A stretch of 40,507 bases of DNA from Ruminococcus sp. XPD3002 (GCA_900119535.1 FPJT01000013.1:1-40507), one strand, 5' to 3'; shown: positions 1 to 8,335, counted from the stretch's first letter. Notes: generated from the sequence alone by a model not told the origin. Made by a program: numbers and translations.

Positions 1-414
1 CTGATCGCAGTTCTTATTCGCAATTTTGATAGTAATACCGTCCAGGAAGCGATACTTAAAGCATTGGGAGAACTGAATCCGAAAAGCATTACCCTTGATA
101 ACGGAGCTGAATTTGCAAAGTTTCGGGAGTTTGAGAAGCAGCTTGACACAATAGTTTACTTTGCAGATCCGCATTCTCCGTGGCAGCGTGGCACGAATGA
201 AAGTACCAATGACCAGCTTCGTTTCTGGTTCCCAAAGGGATTTGATTTCAGATCAGTTTCTCAGACCGATGTTGATCGCGTTGTGGCTTTCATAAACGCT
301 CGACCTAGAATATGCCTCGGGGATAAATCGCCTGCTGAAGTTTTTTGTTGCACTTCATATTATAATCTGCCACTTTCCCCTGACAAGCCGTATAAAGTTT
401 ACGATTTTCCATAA
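1..414 (+). CDS. IS30-family transposase, C-terminal part (5' end outside window)
   Basis: The reading frame is open from the first base, so only the last 137 or so residues of the protein are present. It carries the end of a DDE integrase core: LDNGAEF supplies the second acidic residue and WQRGTNESTNDQLR supplies the catalytic Glu with the RGTNE-type context typical of IS30 transposases, followed by FPKGFDF. The protein would cut and join the ends of its own insertion sequence. The ending (SPAEVF, then a short tail) is where IS30 proteins normally stop, so the 3' end looks intact. No right terminal inverted repeat could be assigned without the left end. Family call is confident; whether the whole element is active cannot be judged. 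Confidence 0.88.
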   Translation: MIAVLIRNFDSNTVQEAILKALGELNPKSITLDNGAEFAKFREFEKQLDTIVYFADPHSPWQRGTNESTNDQLRFWFPKGFDFRSVSQTDVDRVVAFINARPRICLGDKSPAEVFCCTSYYNLPLSPDKPYKVYDFP

Positions 415-948
415 TCGTAATACTTTATACCGTGCTTGTGAAAATTGATCGGGCGTTTCACGCCCTCACTTGTTTTTCGCCGTTCTACGGCTATTTTTCA
501 CTCTCCTGCGTGTTTGGAGCTATGCGACTTTTCTCTGTATCCGCACGGCTCTGAGAGTATTTTACTGGGTTTCGGCGCAGTTATGATGCTGGGTGGGCGG
601 CAGTCTGGTGAAACTATTTCCTCGGCTCTCCCTGAGCCGATTTTGAATGTCGATATGCTTATCGTTACATTCAAATTTCTGCCCCTCTTGACCGCCCATG
701 AAAATACCCTTCTACTTTACTACCGACGTTTTTGAGAAAATGCTCATGATTTTCCGAAAAGTTTACAGTTTGTTCATGGCAATTCTCCCTCTTGCATAGT
801 TTCAACACGGGATTTCTGTTTATGATGACGGTGATTTTGGAGGAGTATTTCTCGGAAATGGGATTGCATTTTCGGGGGCGGTGTATTATAATTTAGGGGT
901 GAGAGTGGGCGGTCGGCTTGCTTAAAAATCCTAAAAATGTGGTGTAAT
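415..948. other. Non-coding stretch rich in hairpins between IS30 and hydrolase
   Basis: No convincing gene is seen here; the one open frame (445-735) has no ribosome site and an implausible composition. Two small hairpins follow the transposase (451-465, GGGCG/CGCCC; 479-491 followed by TATTTTT), which may terminate it. Further on, nested dyads lie at 594-698: outer TGGGCGG/CCGCCCA, then 622-640 (TCGGCTC/GAGCCGA), then 642-675 (TTTGAATGT/ACATTCAAA with an inner CGATA/TATCG). A sigma-A promoter at 864-892 belongs to the next gene. Confidence 0.5.
864..892 (+). promoter_or_regulatory. Sigma-A promoter for the alpha/beta hydrolase
   Basis: TTGCAT at 864-869 and TATAAT at 887-892 are separated by exactly 17 bp. 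The expected start lies about 50 bp before the hydrolase start codon. Confidence 0.65.
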
Positions 949-1695
949 ATGAACTATAAAGAATTTGGCAAGGATAATCCCAAAACGATAATACTTCTCC
1001 ACGGCGGTGGACTGTCATGGTGGAATTACCGTGAGGAAGCAGAAGCTCTAAAAGATGAATACCATGTCGTTATCCCGATATTAGACGGTCACGCAGGGAG
1101 TGATAAGCATTTTACTACGATCGAGAATAATGCCTGCGACATTATTTCTTTCATACAGGAACACTTGGGCGGTCATGTTTTTCTGATCGGTGGATTATCC
1201 CTCGGCGGTCAGATCTTGCTCGAAATGCTGTCACAGCAAGGCGATATATGTAAGCACGCTATTATAGAAAGTTCAATGGCTGTTTCGTCAAAATTCACCC
1301 ATGCTTTGATACGTCCGGCATTTGGATGCAGTTATCCGCTTATCAGGCAGAAATGGTTTTCCAAACTGCAATTTCGGCAACTGCGTATGAAGCCTGAATT
1401 GTTTGACGATTACTACCGTGATACCTGTCTGATACAAAAGAAGGATATGATTGCTTTTCTCAAAGCGAATACATCATATAGGTTAAAGGAGTCGGTCAAA
1501 CGGTGTTCGGCAGATGTCCATATTTACTTTGGAGAGAAGGAAAATCAGGGTATCAAAAAATCTGCCCGTGTTATCCGTGAAGCATTTCCTGTTAGTTCGA
1601 TAACGGGGCTGCCGGAAATGTATCACGGAGATTTTTCTATCAATCATTCCCATGATTACATTAACGCTATCATGGCAATTGCCAATGGAGCATAA
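949..1695 (+). CDS. Alpha/beta hydrolase
   Basis: A 248-residue cytoplasmic protein with the alpha/beta-hydrolase plan. An oxyanion-region HGGG sits near residues 18-21, the nucleophile elbow is GLSLG with Ser84, and a late histidine (MYHGDFSINHS) fits the catalytic His; the acid may be in IYFGEKE. It probably hydrolyses an ester or amide, but the substrate cannot be read from sequence. No signal peptide is present. I prefer the ATG at 949 (MNYKEFG, typical start of this group); an in-frame ATG at 937 would add four residues. Neither start has a strong ribosome site. It is a single-gene unit between its own promoter (864-892) and a terminator (1739-1766). Confidence 0.82.
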   Translation: MNYKEFGKDNPKTIILLHGGGLSWWNYREEAEALKDEYHVVIPILDGHAGSDKHFTTIENNACDIISFIQEHLGGHVFLIGGLSLGGQILLEMLSQQGDICKHAIIESSMAVSSKFTHALIRPAFGCSYPLIRQKWFSKLQFRQLRMKPELFDDYYRDTCLIQKKDMIAFLKANTSYRLKESVKRCSADVHIYFGEKENQGIKKSARVIREAFPVSSITGLPEMYHGDFSINHSHDYINAIMAIANGA

Positions 1696-1738
1696 TGTTG
1701 TTTCATAATTTAATTTCAACTGAATATCTCACTCCAAT

Positions 1739-1766
1739 GCAGAGCAACACCAGCTCTGCATTTTTT
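1739..1766 (+). terminator. Rho-independent terminator after the hydrolase
   Basis: GCAGAG (1739-1744) pairs with CTCTGC (1754-1759), followed by ATTTTTT. Confidence 0.75.
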
Positions 1767-1870
1767 ATGCCCGATTCAAAATTCCACATAACAATTTCAC
1801 GATAAGAAAAGTTTTATGGCGCACTCAACTTCATGCGCACTGCGAATAGACTTTCACCCCGAAAGTGCGC

Positions 1871-1911
1871 TATAATTTTAGTATGGGCTGAGTAGTTCAG
1901 CTCTACTAAAA
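1871..1911 (+). promoter_or_regulatory. Possible -10 element and dyad ahead of the small-gene module
   Basis: TATAAT at 1871-1876 has no good -35 at 17 bp. It is followed at once by a dyad, TTTTAGTA (1876-1883) with TACTAAAA (1904-1911), enclosing GCTGA/TCAGC. This could be an operator or a leader hairpin. ACTTTC/GAAAGT lies just upstream. Confidence 0.35.
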
Positions 1912-1932
1912 TATCAGAATGGTGGTGATGAT

Positions 1933-2262
1933 ATGGCTACAACTTCTATCGCTGACAAGCTGGCGAAGCTCGAAAAGAAGATCGCCAAGCGTGAGAAAGC
2001 TATCGCTGACGAGACAAAGGAGCTTGATAAGGATAGGGCAGAATATAACAAGCTCTACATCATGTTCCTGTCCGACAAGTATAAGCTGAGTGGCAAGGAA
2101 CTTTTCTCCGCTATCGAGCGTGAGCATGAACAGCTTGAAAAGCTCCGTGAGGGTGAGCAGTCCGATGATGATGCGGACAGCACTTCTACGGTCGGTGATA
2201 CTGCTGTAAGGCACGGCAGTTTTCCCCGTAACAACATGAGCGAGGGGGCATTGAATGAGTGA
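1933..2262 (+). CDS. Small coiled-coil protein of unknown function
   Basis: A 109-residue, highly charged protein. Residues 5-45 are rich in Lys, Glu and Ala in heptad-like order (LAKLEKKIAKREKAIADETK), predicting a long helix or coiled coil; the C-terminal third is acidic and Ser/Thr-rich and looks disordered. The ATG at 1933 follows GGTGGTGATGAT. It overlaps the next gene by 8 bp. Its place at the head of a run of small genes leading into a large serine recombinase suggests an accessory gene of that mobile element; small coiled-coil proteins of DUF4315 type occur in Firmicute integrative elements, but I cannot assign that family with confidence. Confidence 0.6.
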   Translation: MATTSIADKLAKLEKKIAKREKAIADETKELDKDRAEYNKLYIMFLSDKYKLSGKELFSAIEREHEQLEKLREGEQSDDDADSTSTVGDTAVRHGSFPRNNMSEGALNE

Positions 2263-2740
2263 TTACATCTATCATATCGGTGACGATTTTGATTGTATCA
2301 ATAAAGATTATGTTATCCTGTCCACGGATAAGGGACAGCAGATAACTGTTGCCCTCGCTGCAAGCGGAGTGCCTTTCAAGGGGCGCTATGATAATGAAAA
2401 TATCTTCTTCGATTATGACCGCAATTACAAGGAGTCCGTTGATGAAATTATTGCAAAATTCACCTCGGACGAGTATGCCGAACAGCGTAAGAAAATCACG
2501 GAGTATAAGGGCGATGACCGCCTTTATTTCCTGCCTGCCATCGCTAAAATTCTGCGTATGACAGAGGGAACGCTCCGCCGCAGACCTATGGATATTCAGC
2601 TCGCCGTCTGCAAGCGATATGTCGATAACTGGTACTGCGATACTTACACAATTCAGCATGAGCTGAAAGATGCTATGATGCTGATAACAAAACCCGAAAT
2701 GACAGACAGCGAGAAAGAAAAAGCTGTCGGAAAGGACTAA
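2255..2740 (+). CDS. Hypothetical protein of a mobile-element module
   Basis: A 161-residue soluble protein with no signal peptide or membrane segment. The N-terminal 75 residues (from ILSTDKGQQITVALAASGVP to FFDYD) have an alternating pattern that suggests a small alpha/beta fold seen in accessory proteins of Ruminococcus integrative elements; the rest is helical and contains two Cys (VCKRYVDNWYC). I do not recognise a function. It starts inside the end of the upstream gene (8-bp overlap) and is followed 3 bp later by the next small gene, so the three are probably co-transcribed. Confidence 0.55.
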   Translation: MSDYIYHIGDDFDCINKDYVILSTDKGQQITVALAASGVPFKGRYDNENIFFDYDRNYKESVDEIIAKFTSDEYAEQRKKITEYKGDDRLYFLPAIAKILRMTEGTLRRRPMDIQLAVCKRYVDNWYCDTYTIQHELKDAMMLITKPEMTDSEKEKAVGKD

Positions 2741-2743
2741 AAT

Positions 2744-2932
2744 TTGAATACAACATCTGCCGTAGAAAAGAGAGAGAAGGCAGTTGACTATGTATCTGAT
2801 GAGGGTATAAAAGTCAGGGTAACTTATCCTGACAATGTGAACGATACTATCAGACAGCAGAAGATCAACAAGATGTATGATATTTTCCTCGGTGCAATGC
2901 GCCGCAACGGAACAGAAGAAACAACTGAATGA
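2744..2932 (+). CDS. Small hypothetical protein, recombinase-associated
   Basis: A 62-residue protein starting with TTG three bases after the upstream stop. It contains KVRVTYPDN and QQKINKMYDIF, a pattern resembling short proteins often found directly before serine recombinases in Firmicute integrative elements. The function is unknown. The start codon is non-standard and the ribosome site is weak (translational coupling to the upstream gene is likely), so the start is less certain than the frame. Confidence 0.5.
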   Translation: MNTTSAVEKREKAVDYVSDEGIKVRVTYPDNVNDTIRQQKINKMYDIFLGAMRRNGTEETTE

Positions 2933-2975
2933 TCTGGCAATCTGCCGAAAAAGAATTACAGTTACGATTATGCTG

Positions 2976-3034
2976 TTGCAATTTTCGGACGGTTGCGCTA
3001 TGATATAGATGTAAAACCAACCGTCCGATTGCAA
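2976..3034 (+). promoter_or_regulatory. Recombinase promoter inside a long dyad
   Basis: TTGCAA (2976-2981), a 17-bp spacer and TATGAT (2999-3004) form a near-ideal sigma-A promoter. The same stretch is half of a dyad: TTGCAAT plus CGGACGGTTG (2976-2982 and 2986-2995, with 3 extra T) mirrors CAACCGTCCG plus ATTGCAA (3018-3034). A protein bound to both arms would cover the promoter and start site. Confidence 0.7.
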
Positions 3035-3053
3035 ACGCAATTGGAGGTCAACA

Positions 3054-4607
3054 ATGAGAAAATCAACTAAAACAAACGACGGTATCACGGCAATTTACGT
3101 TCGTCGATCCGTCAGCGACAAGGATAAGGGCAACAATTCGCTGTCCATTTCCGCACAGAAGGAGGAGTGTATCAGGTTTGTGGGAGAATGCGATTATCGT
3201 ATCTATTGCGATGACGGCAAGTCGGGCAAAGATGTGATGCACCGTCCCGCATTTATGCAGATGATGAGCGATGCCCGTGAGGGACTTATCAGCAGAATTA
3301 TCGTGAAAAAGTATGACCGTTTCAGCAGAAACATGAGAGAGTATCTTAACATCACGGACGAGCTTGACCGCTACGGCGTGACCGTTTACTCCCTCTCCGA
3401 GCCGTTCAATACGGAGACAAAAGAGGGACGAATGATGCGAAATAATCTGCTGAATTTTGCGGAGTTTGAGCGTGAGACGATCGCCGCAAGAGTGGCTGAT
3501 GCCTTCCAGACTAAGGCAAGAGAAACAGGCTTCTATCAGGGCGGTAAAGTTCAGTTCGGCTATACTCCCGAAAGACGGACTATTAACGGCAAAACAGGCT
3601 CGGTGCTTGTTCCCTCGGAGAATGCCGAAGCGGTGCGTGTGGCGTATGACCTGTATCAGCACCCTGAAAACTCTTTGACCGATATTATCCGCTACATGAC
3701 GGAGAACGGTATCAATGCTTCAAGACCGACACCACGCATAAAGACAGGCATTTCCAATCTTGACAGGTCGCACCTGAGCCGTATTCTTGAAAATCCGCTG
3801 TATGTTCGTGCGGATAAAGAAGTGTATCGTTATTTTCTTTCCAAAGGATATGAAACGCTTGACGATATTGAAGCCTATGACGGTATTCACGGTTTGCTCG
3901 TTCACGCCGGGTTTGATGATACGCATTTTGTCAAGGTAGCCTACCATGAGGGGCTTGTGCCTGCGGAAACGTGGCTGAGAGTGCAGGACAGGAAGGCGCA
4001 TCAGAGCAAGTTCCCGACAAACGGCAAGGCTATGAATTCTTGGCTTGTGGGTATGGTGAAATGTGCCTGCTGTGGCTATGCGATGCACTTCAATCACTGT
4101 GCGAACAGAAAAGGTGTGGTGTATCATCGCTTCATCGACTACGGCAAGTTCGCGCTGAACGGCTGTCCCACTCCGCCCATTCAGTTAAAGCCGAAACAGG
4201 TCGAGGACGCTATGCTGAAAGAAATGCAGAAACGTATCGAACAGCTCAAAATCGCAAAGCGTGAGGACAGCAAGCACGACACCGAAACAGAGAGTATCAA
4301 GACGGAGATCATTCGCATTGACAGCAAGATACAGAAGCTCATGGAAAAGCTCGCTGATGCGGACAGCGTACTCTTTGATTACATTCAGAAGCGTGTGAGC
4401 GCCCTGCACGAACAGAAGTCGGAGCTTGATAAAAAAATTCAGACTATGTGCCGTAAGCGTAAAGCGATAGAAACAAAGCCTTTGGAAGAACCTATAAAGC
4501 AGTGGGATAAACTGACGGTTCAGGAGAAGCACGATGTAGCGGCAGCTATGATCGATGTCGTGCTTATATCCGATGGAACAGGTATTGAGGTGAAATTCAG
4601 CATTTGA
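3054..4607 (+). CDS. Large serine recombinase (site-specific integrase/excisionase)
   Basis: A 517-residue recombinase of the large serine class, which cuts and rejoins DNA through a 5'-phosphoserine link. The resolvase domain is residues 10-160: YVRRS with catalytic Ser19, then GKSGKD, KKYDRFSRN and FAEFERE with the conserved Arg/Glu context. A Recombinase domain follows (about 180-300, QFGYTPE then the IRYMTENGI region), then a zinc-ribbon domain near residues 335-375 (CACCGYAM with a later Cys) and a coiled coil near 390-470. Length and domain order are complete. The ATG at 3054 has GGAGG at 3043-3047. The gene closes a module of small genes and has its own promoter within a dyad. It probably mobilises the element starting near 1900; the attachment sites were not identified. 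Confidence 0.93.
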   Translation: MRKSTKTNDGITAIYVRRSVSDKDKGNNSLSISAQKEECIRFVGECDYRIYCDDGKSGKDVMHRPAFMQMMSDAREGLISRIIVKKYDRFSRNMREYLNITDELDRYGVTVYSLSEPFNTETKEGRMMRNNLLNFAEFERETIAARVADAFQTKARETGFYQGGKVQFGYTPERRTINGKTGSVLVPSENAEAVRVAYDLYQHPENSLTDIIRYMTENGINASRPTPRIKTGISNLDRSHLSRILENPLYVRADKEVYRYFLSKGYETLDDIEAYDGIHGLLVHAGFDDTHFVKVAYHEGLVPAETWLRVQDRKAHQSKFPTNGKAMNSWLVGMVKCACCGYAMHFNHCANRKGVVYHRFIDYGKFALNGCPTPPIQLKPKQVEDAMLKEMQKRIEQLKIAKREDSKHDTETESIKTEIIRIDSKIQKLMEKLADADSVLFDYIQKRVSALHEQKSELDKKIQTMCRKRKAIETKPLEEPIKQWDKLTVQEKHDVAAAMIDVVLISDGTGIEVKFSI

Positions 4608-4681
4608 AAATGTGCGGAATTTCGGTATTTTTTAGTGTTGATAAGGTGATGCGTAGGGCGTACTGTAAACAAAATCATTTC

Positions 4682-4782
4682 GTCTCCCTCCACACGGAGG
4701 GAGTGGATTGAAATTTACCGATAGAAGTCCATTCACCGCTGTCCATCATATCTCCCTCCATACGGAGGGAGTGGATTGAAAT
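4682..4782 (+). CRISPR. Two-repeat CRISPR remnant, type I-C-like repeat
   Basis: Two copies of a 32-nt repeat lie at 4683-4714 and 4751-4782, differing at one base (C/T in the loop). Each has an 8-bp stem, CTCCCTCC and GGAGGGAG, and ends in GTGGATTGAAAT, the conserved 3' end of many type I-C repeats. They are separated by 36 nt (35 if the base before each repeat is counted as repeat), as expected for a spacer. By the repeat's 3' end the array would be read on the plus strand. No cas gene is in the window and only one complete spacer remains, so this looks like an orphan or decayed array. The 35 nt after the second repeat could be a second spacer with its closing repeat lost. Confidence 0.8.
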
Positions 4783-4785
4783 ATT

Positions 4786-4884
4786 AAATGGGTCATCAAA
4801 GCCTTGTGCGGTGTGGAACTGCAAAGCTCGCAGATTGGCGGAAAACCGTTTATCATGCCGATTGAAAAAGAGACAGGAGTATGA
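4786..4884 (+). pseudogene. Coding-like relic ending before the ABC exporter
   Basis: The frame from 4786 to the TGA at 4882-4884 reads like the C-terminus of a real protein: KWVIKALCGVELQSSQIGG followed by KPFIMPIEKETGV. It has no start codon or ribosome site because the CRISPR repeat runs directly into it. I do not recognise the family. Its last codons overlap the -35 and -10 of the exporter promoter. Confidence 0.35.
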
Positions 4885-4890
4885 TATAAT
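4862..4890 (+). promoter_or_regulatory. Sigma-A promoter of the ABC exporter operon
   Basis: TTGAAA (4862-4867), a 17-bp spacer and TATAAT (4885-4890). The ATG at 4921 follows GGAGTG at 4910-4915. Confidence 0.75.
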
Positions 4891-4920
4891 AATTGTATAT
4901 TCCTTGATTGGAGTGATCTT

Positions 4921-6654
4921 ATGTTTGATAAACGACTGACGCAGCTATGTCCCGAAAGTAAAAAATACATTATGGGCAATATTATTCTGCAATGGCTGGA
5001 GCTTGCGCTGAATACTGTTATGATAATCACGGTCGCAAAAACGATCAGCAAGCTATATTACAAAGAATGGACGATGAGCGACCTGACTTTGCCGATCATC
5101 GTGATTCTGGCAACACTTGTCATTCGCTTCTTTACAGCACAGGGAGCAACAAGAATGAGCTATCTTGCGTCAAAAACCGTCAAGCAGAAGCTCCGTGAGC
5201 TGATATACGGCAAGCTGCTCAAACTCGGCAGCAAGTACCGTGAACAGGTCACAACAGCAGAGCTTGTGCAGGAGTCCGTTGAGGGCGTTGACCAGTTGGA
5301 AAGCTATTTCGGACTTTACGTTCCGCAGTTTTTCTACGCATTTATCGCCCCGATCACGCTGTTTTTTCTATTCGGATTCGGCGGAAGCTGGGCAACTGCA
5401 ACTGTACTTCTGGTCTGTGTACCGCTTATCCCCGGTGCGATCATGATGGTGCAGAAAATAGCAAAAAAGCTGCTATCGAAATATTGGGGACAGTACGCAC
5501 AGCTTGGCTCAACATTCCTCGAAAACTTGCAGGGCATGACCACGCTGAAAACTTATCAGGCAGATGAGTTTAAGAACGAGCAGATGAACGAGGAATCCGA
5601 GCATTTTCGTTTCGTGACAATGAAGGTGCTGACCATGCAGCTCAATTCCATTATCATCATGGACTTCTTCGCATACGGCGGTGCGGCACTTGGTATTTTA
5701 ATGGCGACAAGAGCCTTTGTCAAGGGCAACCTTGCGCTTGCAAACTGCATTTTTATGATACTGCTTTCGGCTGAATTTTTCCTGCCCATGAGAAAACTCG
5801 GCAGCTATTTCCATGTTGCCATGAACGGAATGGCGGCAAGCGACAAGATATTCAAATTCCTGAAGCTGGACGAGCCTGCTGAGAAAACTGCGGTCTGCAC
5901 ATCGGGAGATATTCAGCTTGAAAACGTGCATTTCTCCTATGATGAAAACCGTGAGATCCTGCACGGTATCAGCATGAATATCCCCGAAAACAGCTTTGTG
6001 GGTATTGTCGGTGAAAGCGGCTGCGGCAAATCGACTGTTGCTTCACTCCTTATGGGACGCAATACGATCAACAGCGGAACGCTGACCATCAGCGGCACGA
6101 ATACTGCCGATGTGACAGAGGAATCTCTTATGAAAACGCTGACTTATGTCAGCCACAACAGCACATTTTTCAAGGGAACTGTCCGTGAAAATCTGATGCT
6201 TGCAAAGCCGAATGCAGATTCACAAGAGTTATGGAGTGTTCTCGACCGCTGCAACCTCTCTGCGTTTCTGAAATCTGAAAACGGTCTGGACACCGTTCTG
6301 CTCGAAAATGCCGGAAATCTCTCAGGCGGTCAGAGGCAGAGACTTGCCCTTGCAAGAGCGATCCTGCACGATTCTCCTGTTTACATTTTCGACGAGGCAA
6401 CGAGCAATATTGACGTAGAATCGGAGGAAGTGATCCTCTCCGAAATTCGTAAACTTGCGAAAAACAAGACCATTATCATGATAAGCCACCGCCTTGCAAA
6501 TGTGGCTGACGCAGACAATATTTACTGCCTTGAAAGCGGAAATATCACTGAAAGCGGCACTCATGAGGAACTGCTGAAAAAGGGCGGTACTTATGCAAAG
6601 CTATGGCGCACACAGGCAGAGCTTGAAAGCTACGGAAAGGAGGCAAGGGCATGA
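4921..6654 (+). CDS. ABC exporter half-transporter, permease fused to ATPase (first subunit)
   Basis: A 577-residue type IV ABC half-transporter. The N-terminal 300 or so residues form about six membrane helices; the ATPase follows with Walker A GESGCGKST near residue 364, signature LSGGQRQR near 467, Walker B VYIFDEATS near 487 with its catalytic Glu, and the H-loop histidine in MISHRLA near 520. The catalytic motifs are all intact. It overlaps the next gene by 4 bp (ATGA), so the two subunits are made together and most likely form a heterodimer resembling the CydDC or IrtAB-like group. The substrate cannot be read from sequence; a peptide, thiol or siderophore-like solute are all possible. 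Confidence 0.9.
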   Translation: MFDKRLTQLCPESKKYIMGNIILQWLELALNTVMIITVAKTISKLYYKEWTMSDLTLPIIVILATLVIRFFTAQGATRMSYLASKTVKQKLRELIYGKLLKLGSKYREQVTTAELVQESVEGVDQLESYFGLYVPQFFYAFIAPITLFFLFGFGGSWATATVLLVCVPLIPGAIMMVQKIAKKLLSKYWGQYAQLGSTFLENLQGMTTLKTYQADEFKNEQMNEESEHFRFVTMKVLTMQLNSIIIMDFFAYGGAALGILMATRAFVKGNLALANCIFMILLSAEFFLPMRKLGSYFHVAMNGMAASDKIFKFLKLDEPAEKTAVCTSGDIQLENVHFSYDENREILHGISMNIPENSFVGIVGESGCGKSTVASLLMGRNTINSGTLTISGTNTADVTEESLMKTLTYVSHNSTFFKGTVRENLMLAKPNADSQELWSVLDRCNLSAFLKSENGLDTVLLENAGNLSGGQRQRLALARAILHDSPVYIFDEATSNIDVESEEVILSEIRKLAKNKTIIMISHRLANVADADNIYCLESGNITESGTHEELLKKGGTYAKLWRTQAELESYGKEARA

Positions 6655-8309
6655 AAAAACGTTCAAAAGCAGGTACATTGCTGAAAATGCTCGGACTTGT
6701 CAAGCCGCTGACAGGCTTCATGTGCCTTGCCGTCCTGACGGGTACGCTTGCTTTCTTGGCAGTGCAGTTTATCCCGATTTTAGGCGGATTTGCGGTGCTG
6801 CACGGACTCGGACACGACACACCGATCGGAATTACGGCAATATGGGTATGCCTTGTGCTGTTTGCACTTCTGAGGGCAGTTCTCCGCTACACAGAACAGC
6901 GCACCAATCACTACATCGCCTTCACGCTCCTTGCAATTATCCGTGACAAGGTCTTTCAGGCACTCCGCAAGCTGTGTCCTGCGAAGCTGGAAGGGCGTGA
7001 CAAGGGCGATTTAATCAGCCTTATCACCTCCGATGTTGAGCTGCTGGAAGTGTTCTATGCCCACACCATTTCACCGATCTGCATTGCGTTTCTGGTGGAG
7101 CTTGCTATGGTGATCTTCATCGGCAGCTATCACTGGTCGCTTGGTCTGCTTGCGCTCTGTGCCTTCGTCAGCGTGGGCGTGATACTGCCGCTTATCATCT
7201 CCAAACGAAGCGGAAATACAGGCGATGAGATCAGAGCGCAGTCCGGCGAGCTTGCGGCATACGTCCTTGAAAACATAAGAGGACTGGACGAAACCGTGCA
7301 GTACGGAAACGGTATGCAGCGTATGGACGGCATGAATCGAAAGACACAGCAGCTTACCGAAAATCAGGGTAAACTGAACAAGCTGACAGGTTTCAATCTT
7401 GCGCTTGCAAATACATTTATCCTTGTGTTTGACATTGCAATGCTCCTGCTTTCGGCACATCTTTACAGCAAGGGCATCACCGATTTTTCAGGATTTATCA
7501 TTCCGCTGATCGCTCTGATGTCAAGCTACGGACCGGTGTCAGCGCTTGCAAATCTGGGAACAACGCTCCAAAGCACTATCGCTTCCGGCGGTCGTGTTCT
7601 GGATATTATCGAAGAAACGCCCGAAACTGAGGAGATCACCGGAAAGCAGAACGTTTCATTCAGCGGTGCGGACTGCGAGAACGTCACATTCAGCTACGGC
7701 GGCGATGTTGTGCTGAAAGATTTCTCCATGAAATTCCCCGAAAACAAGATCGTCGGCGTGATCGGTAAATCAGGCAGCGGTAAGTCAACTCTGCTGAAAC
7801 TGCTCATGCGTTTCTGGAAAACGACGAACGGTACTGTGAATATCTCGGGTACGAATATTGAGAACATCAACACCGCAAATCTGCGTGATATGGAGAGCTA
7901 CATGACGCAGGAAACTCAGCTCTTCAAGGATACGATCGCAAACAATATCCGAATCGGTCGGCTGGATGCAACTGACGATGAAGTGATCGCAGCCTGCAAA
8001 AAGGCATCTATCCACGATTTTATTATGACACTTCCGAATACATACGAAACGCAGGTCGGTGAGCTTGGCGAAACCCTTTCAGGCGGTGAAAGACAGCGTA
8101 TCGGTCTTGCAAGAGCATTCCTCCATGATGCGCCGTTCATGCTTTTGGACGAGCCTACAAGCAACCTCGACAGCCTTAATGAAGCGGTGATCCTCCGTTC
8201 GCTGAAAGAGGAATCTGCCGGAAAGACCGTTGTTCTGGTGTCGCACAGAGCCTCTACCATGCGTATCGCAGGTGTGACACATTCCGTAGAAAACGGACGA
8301 GTCAGCTGA
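6651..8309 (+). CDS. ABC exporter half-transporter, permease fused to ATPase (second subunit)
   Basis: A 552-residue partner of the preceding half-transporter. It begins with a basic stretch, then about six membrane helices to residue 310, then an ATPase with Walker A GKSGSGKST near residue 371, signature LSGGERQR near 477, Walker B FMLLDEPTS near 497 and VSHRAS with the H-loop His near 530. Both subunits keep the Walker B Glu, so both ATP sites look competent, unlike exporters with one degenerate site. The start codon overlaps the upstream stop. A strong terminator follows at 8336-8366, closing a two-gene operon. Confidence 0.9.
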   Translation: MKKRSKAGTLLKMLGLVKPLTGFMCLAVLTGTLAFLAVQFIPILGGFAVLHGLGHDTPIGITAIWVCLVLFALLRAVLRYTEQRTNHYIAFTLLAIIRDKVFQALRKLCPAKLEGRDKGDLISLITSDVELLEVFYAHTISPICIAFLVELAMVIFIGSYHWSLGLLALCAFVSVGVILPLIISKRSGNTGDEIRAQSGELAAYVLENIRGLDETVQYGNGMQRMDGMNRKTQQLTENQGKLNKLTGFNLALANTFILVFDIAMLLLSAHLYSKGITDFSGFIIPLIALMSSYGPVSALANLGTTLQSTIASGGRVLDIIEETPETEEITGKQNVSFSGADCENVTFSYGGDVVLKDFSMKFPENKIVGVIGKSGSGKSTLLKLLMRFWKTTNGTVNISGTNIENINTANLRDMESYMTQETQLFKDTIANNIRIGRLDATDDEVIAACKKASIHDFIMTLPNTYETQVGELGETLSGGERQRIGLARAFLHDAPFMLLDEPTSNLDSLNEAVILRSLKEESAGKTVVLVSHRASTMRIAGVTHSVENGRVS

Positions 8310-8335
8310 TGAATAAGACAGAATTATTACATAAG

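Noticed and set aside
445..735. A 96-codon open frame after the IS30 gene
   Set aside because: It has no ribosome site, an implausible composition, and covers the nested hairpins; the region looks non-coding.
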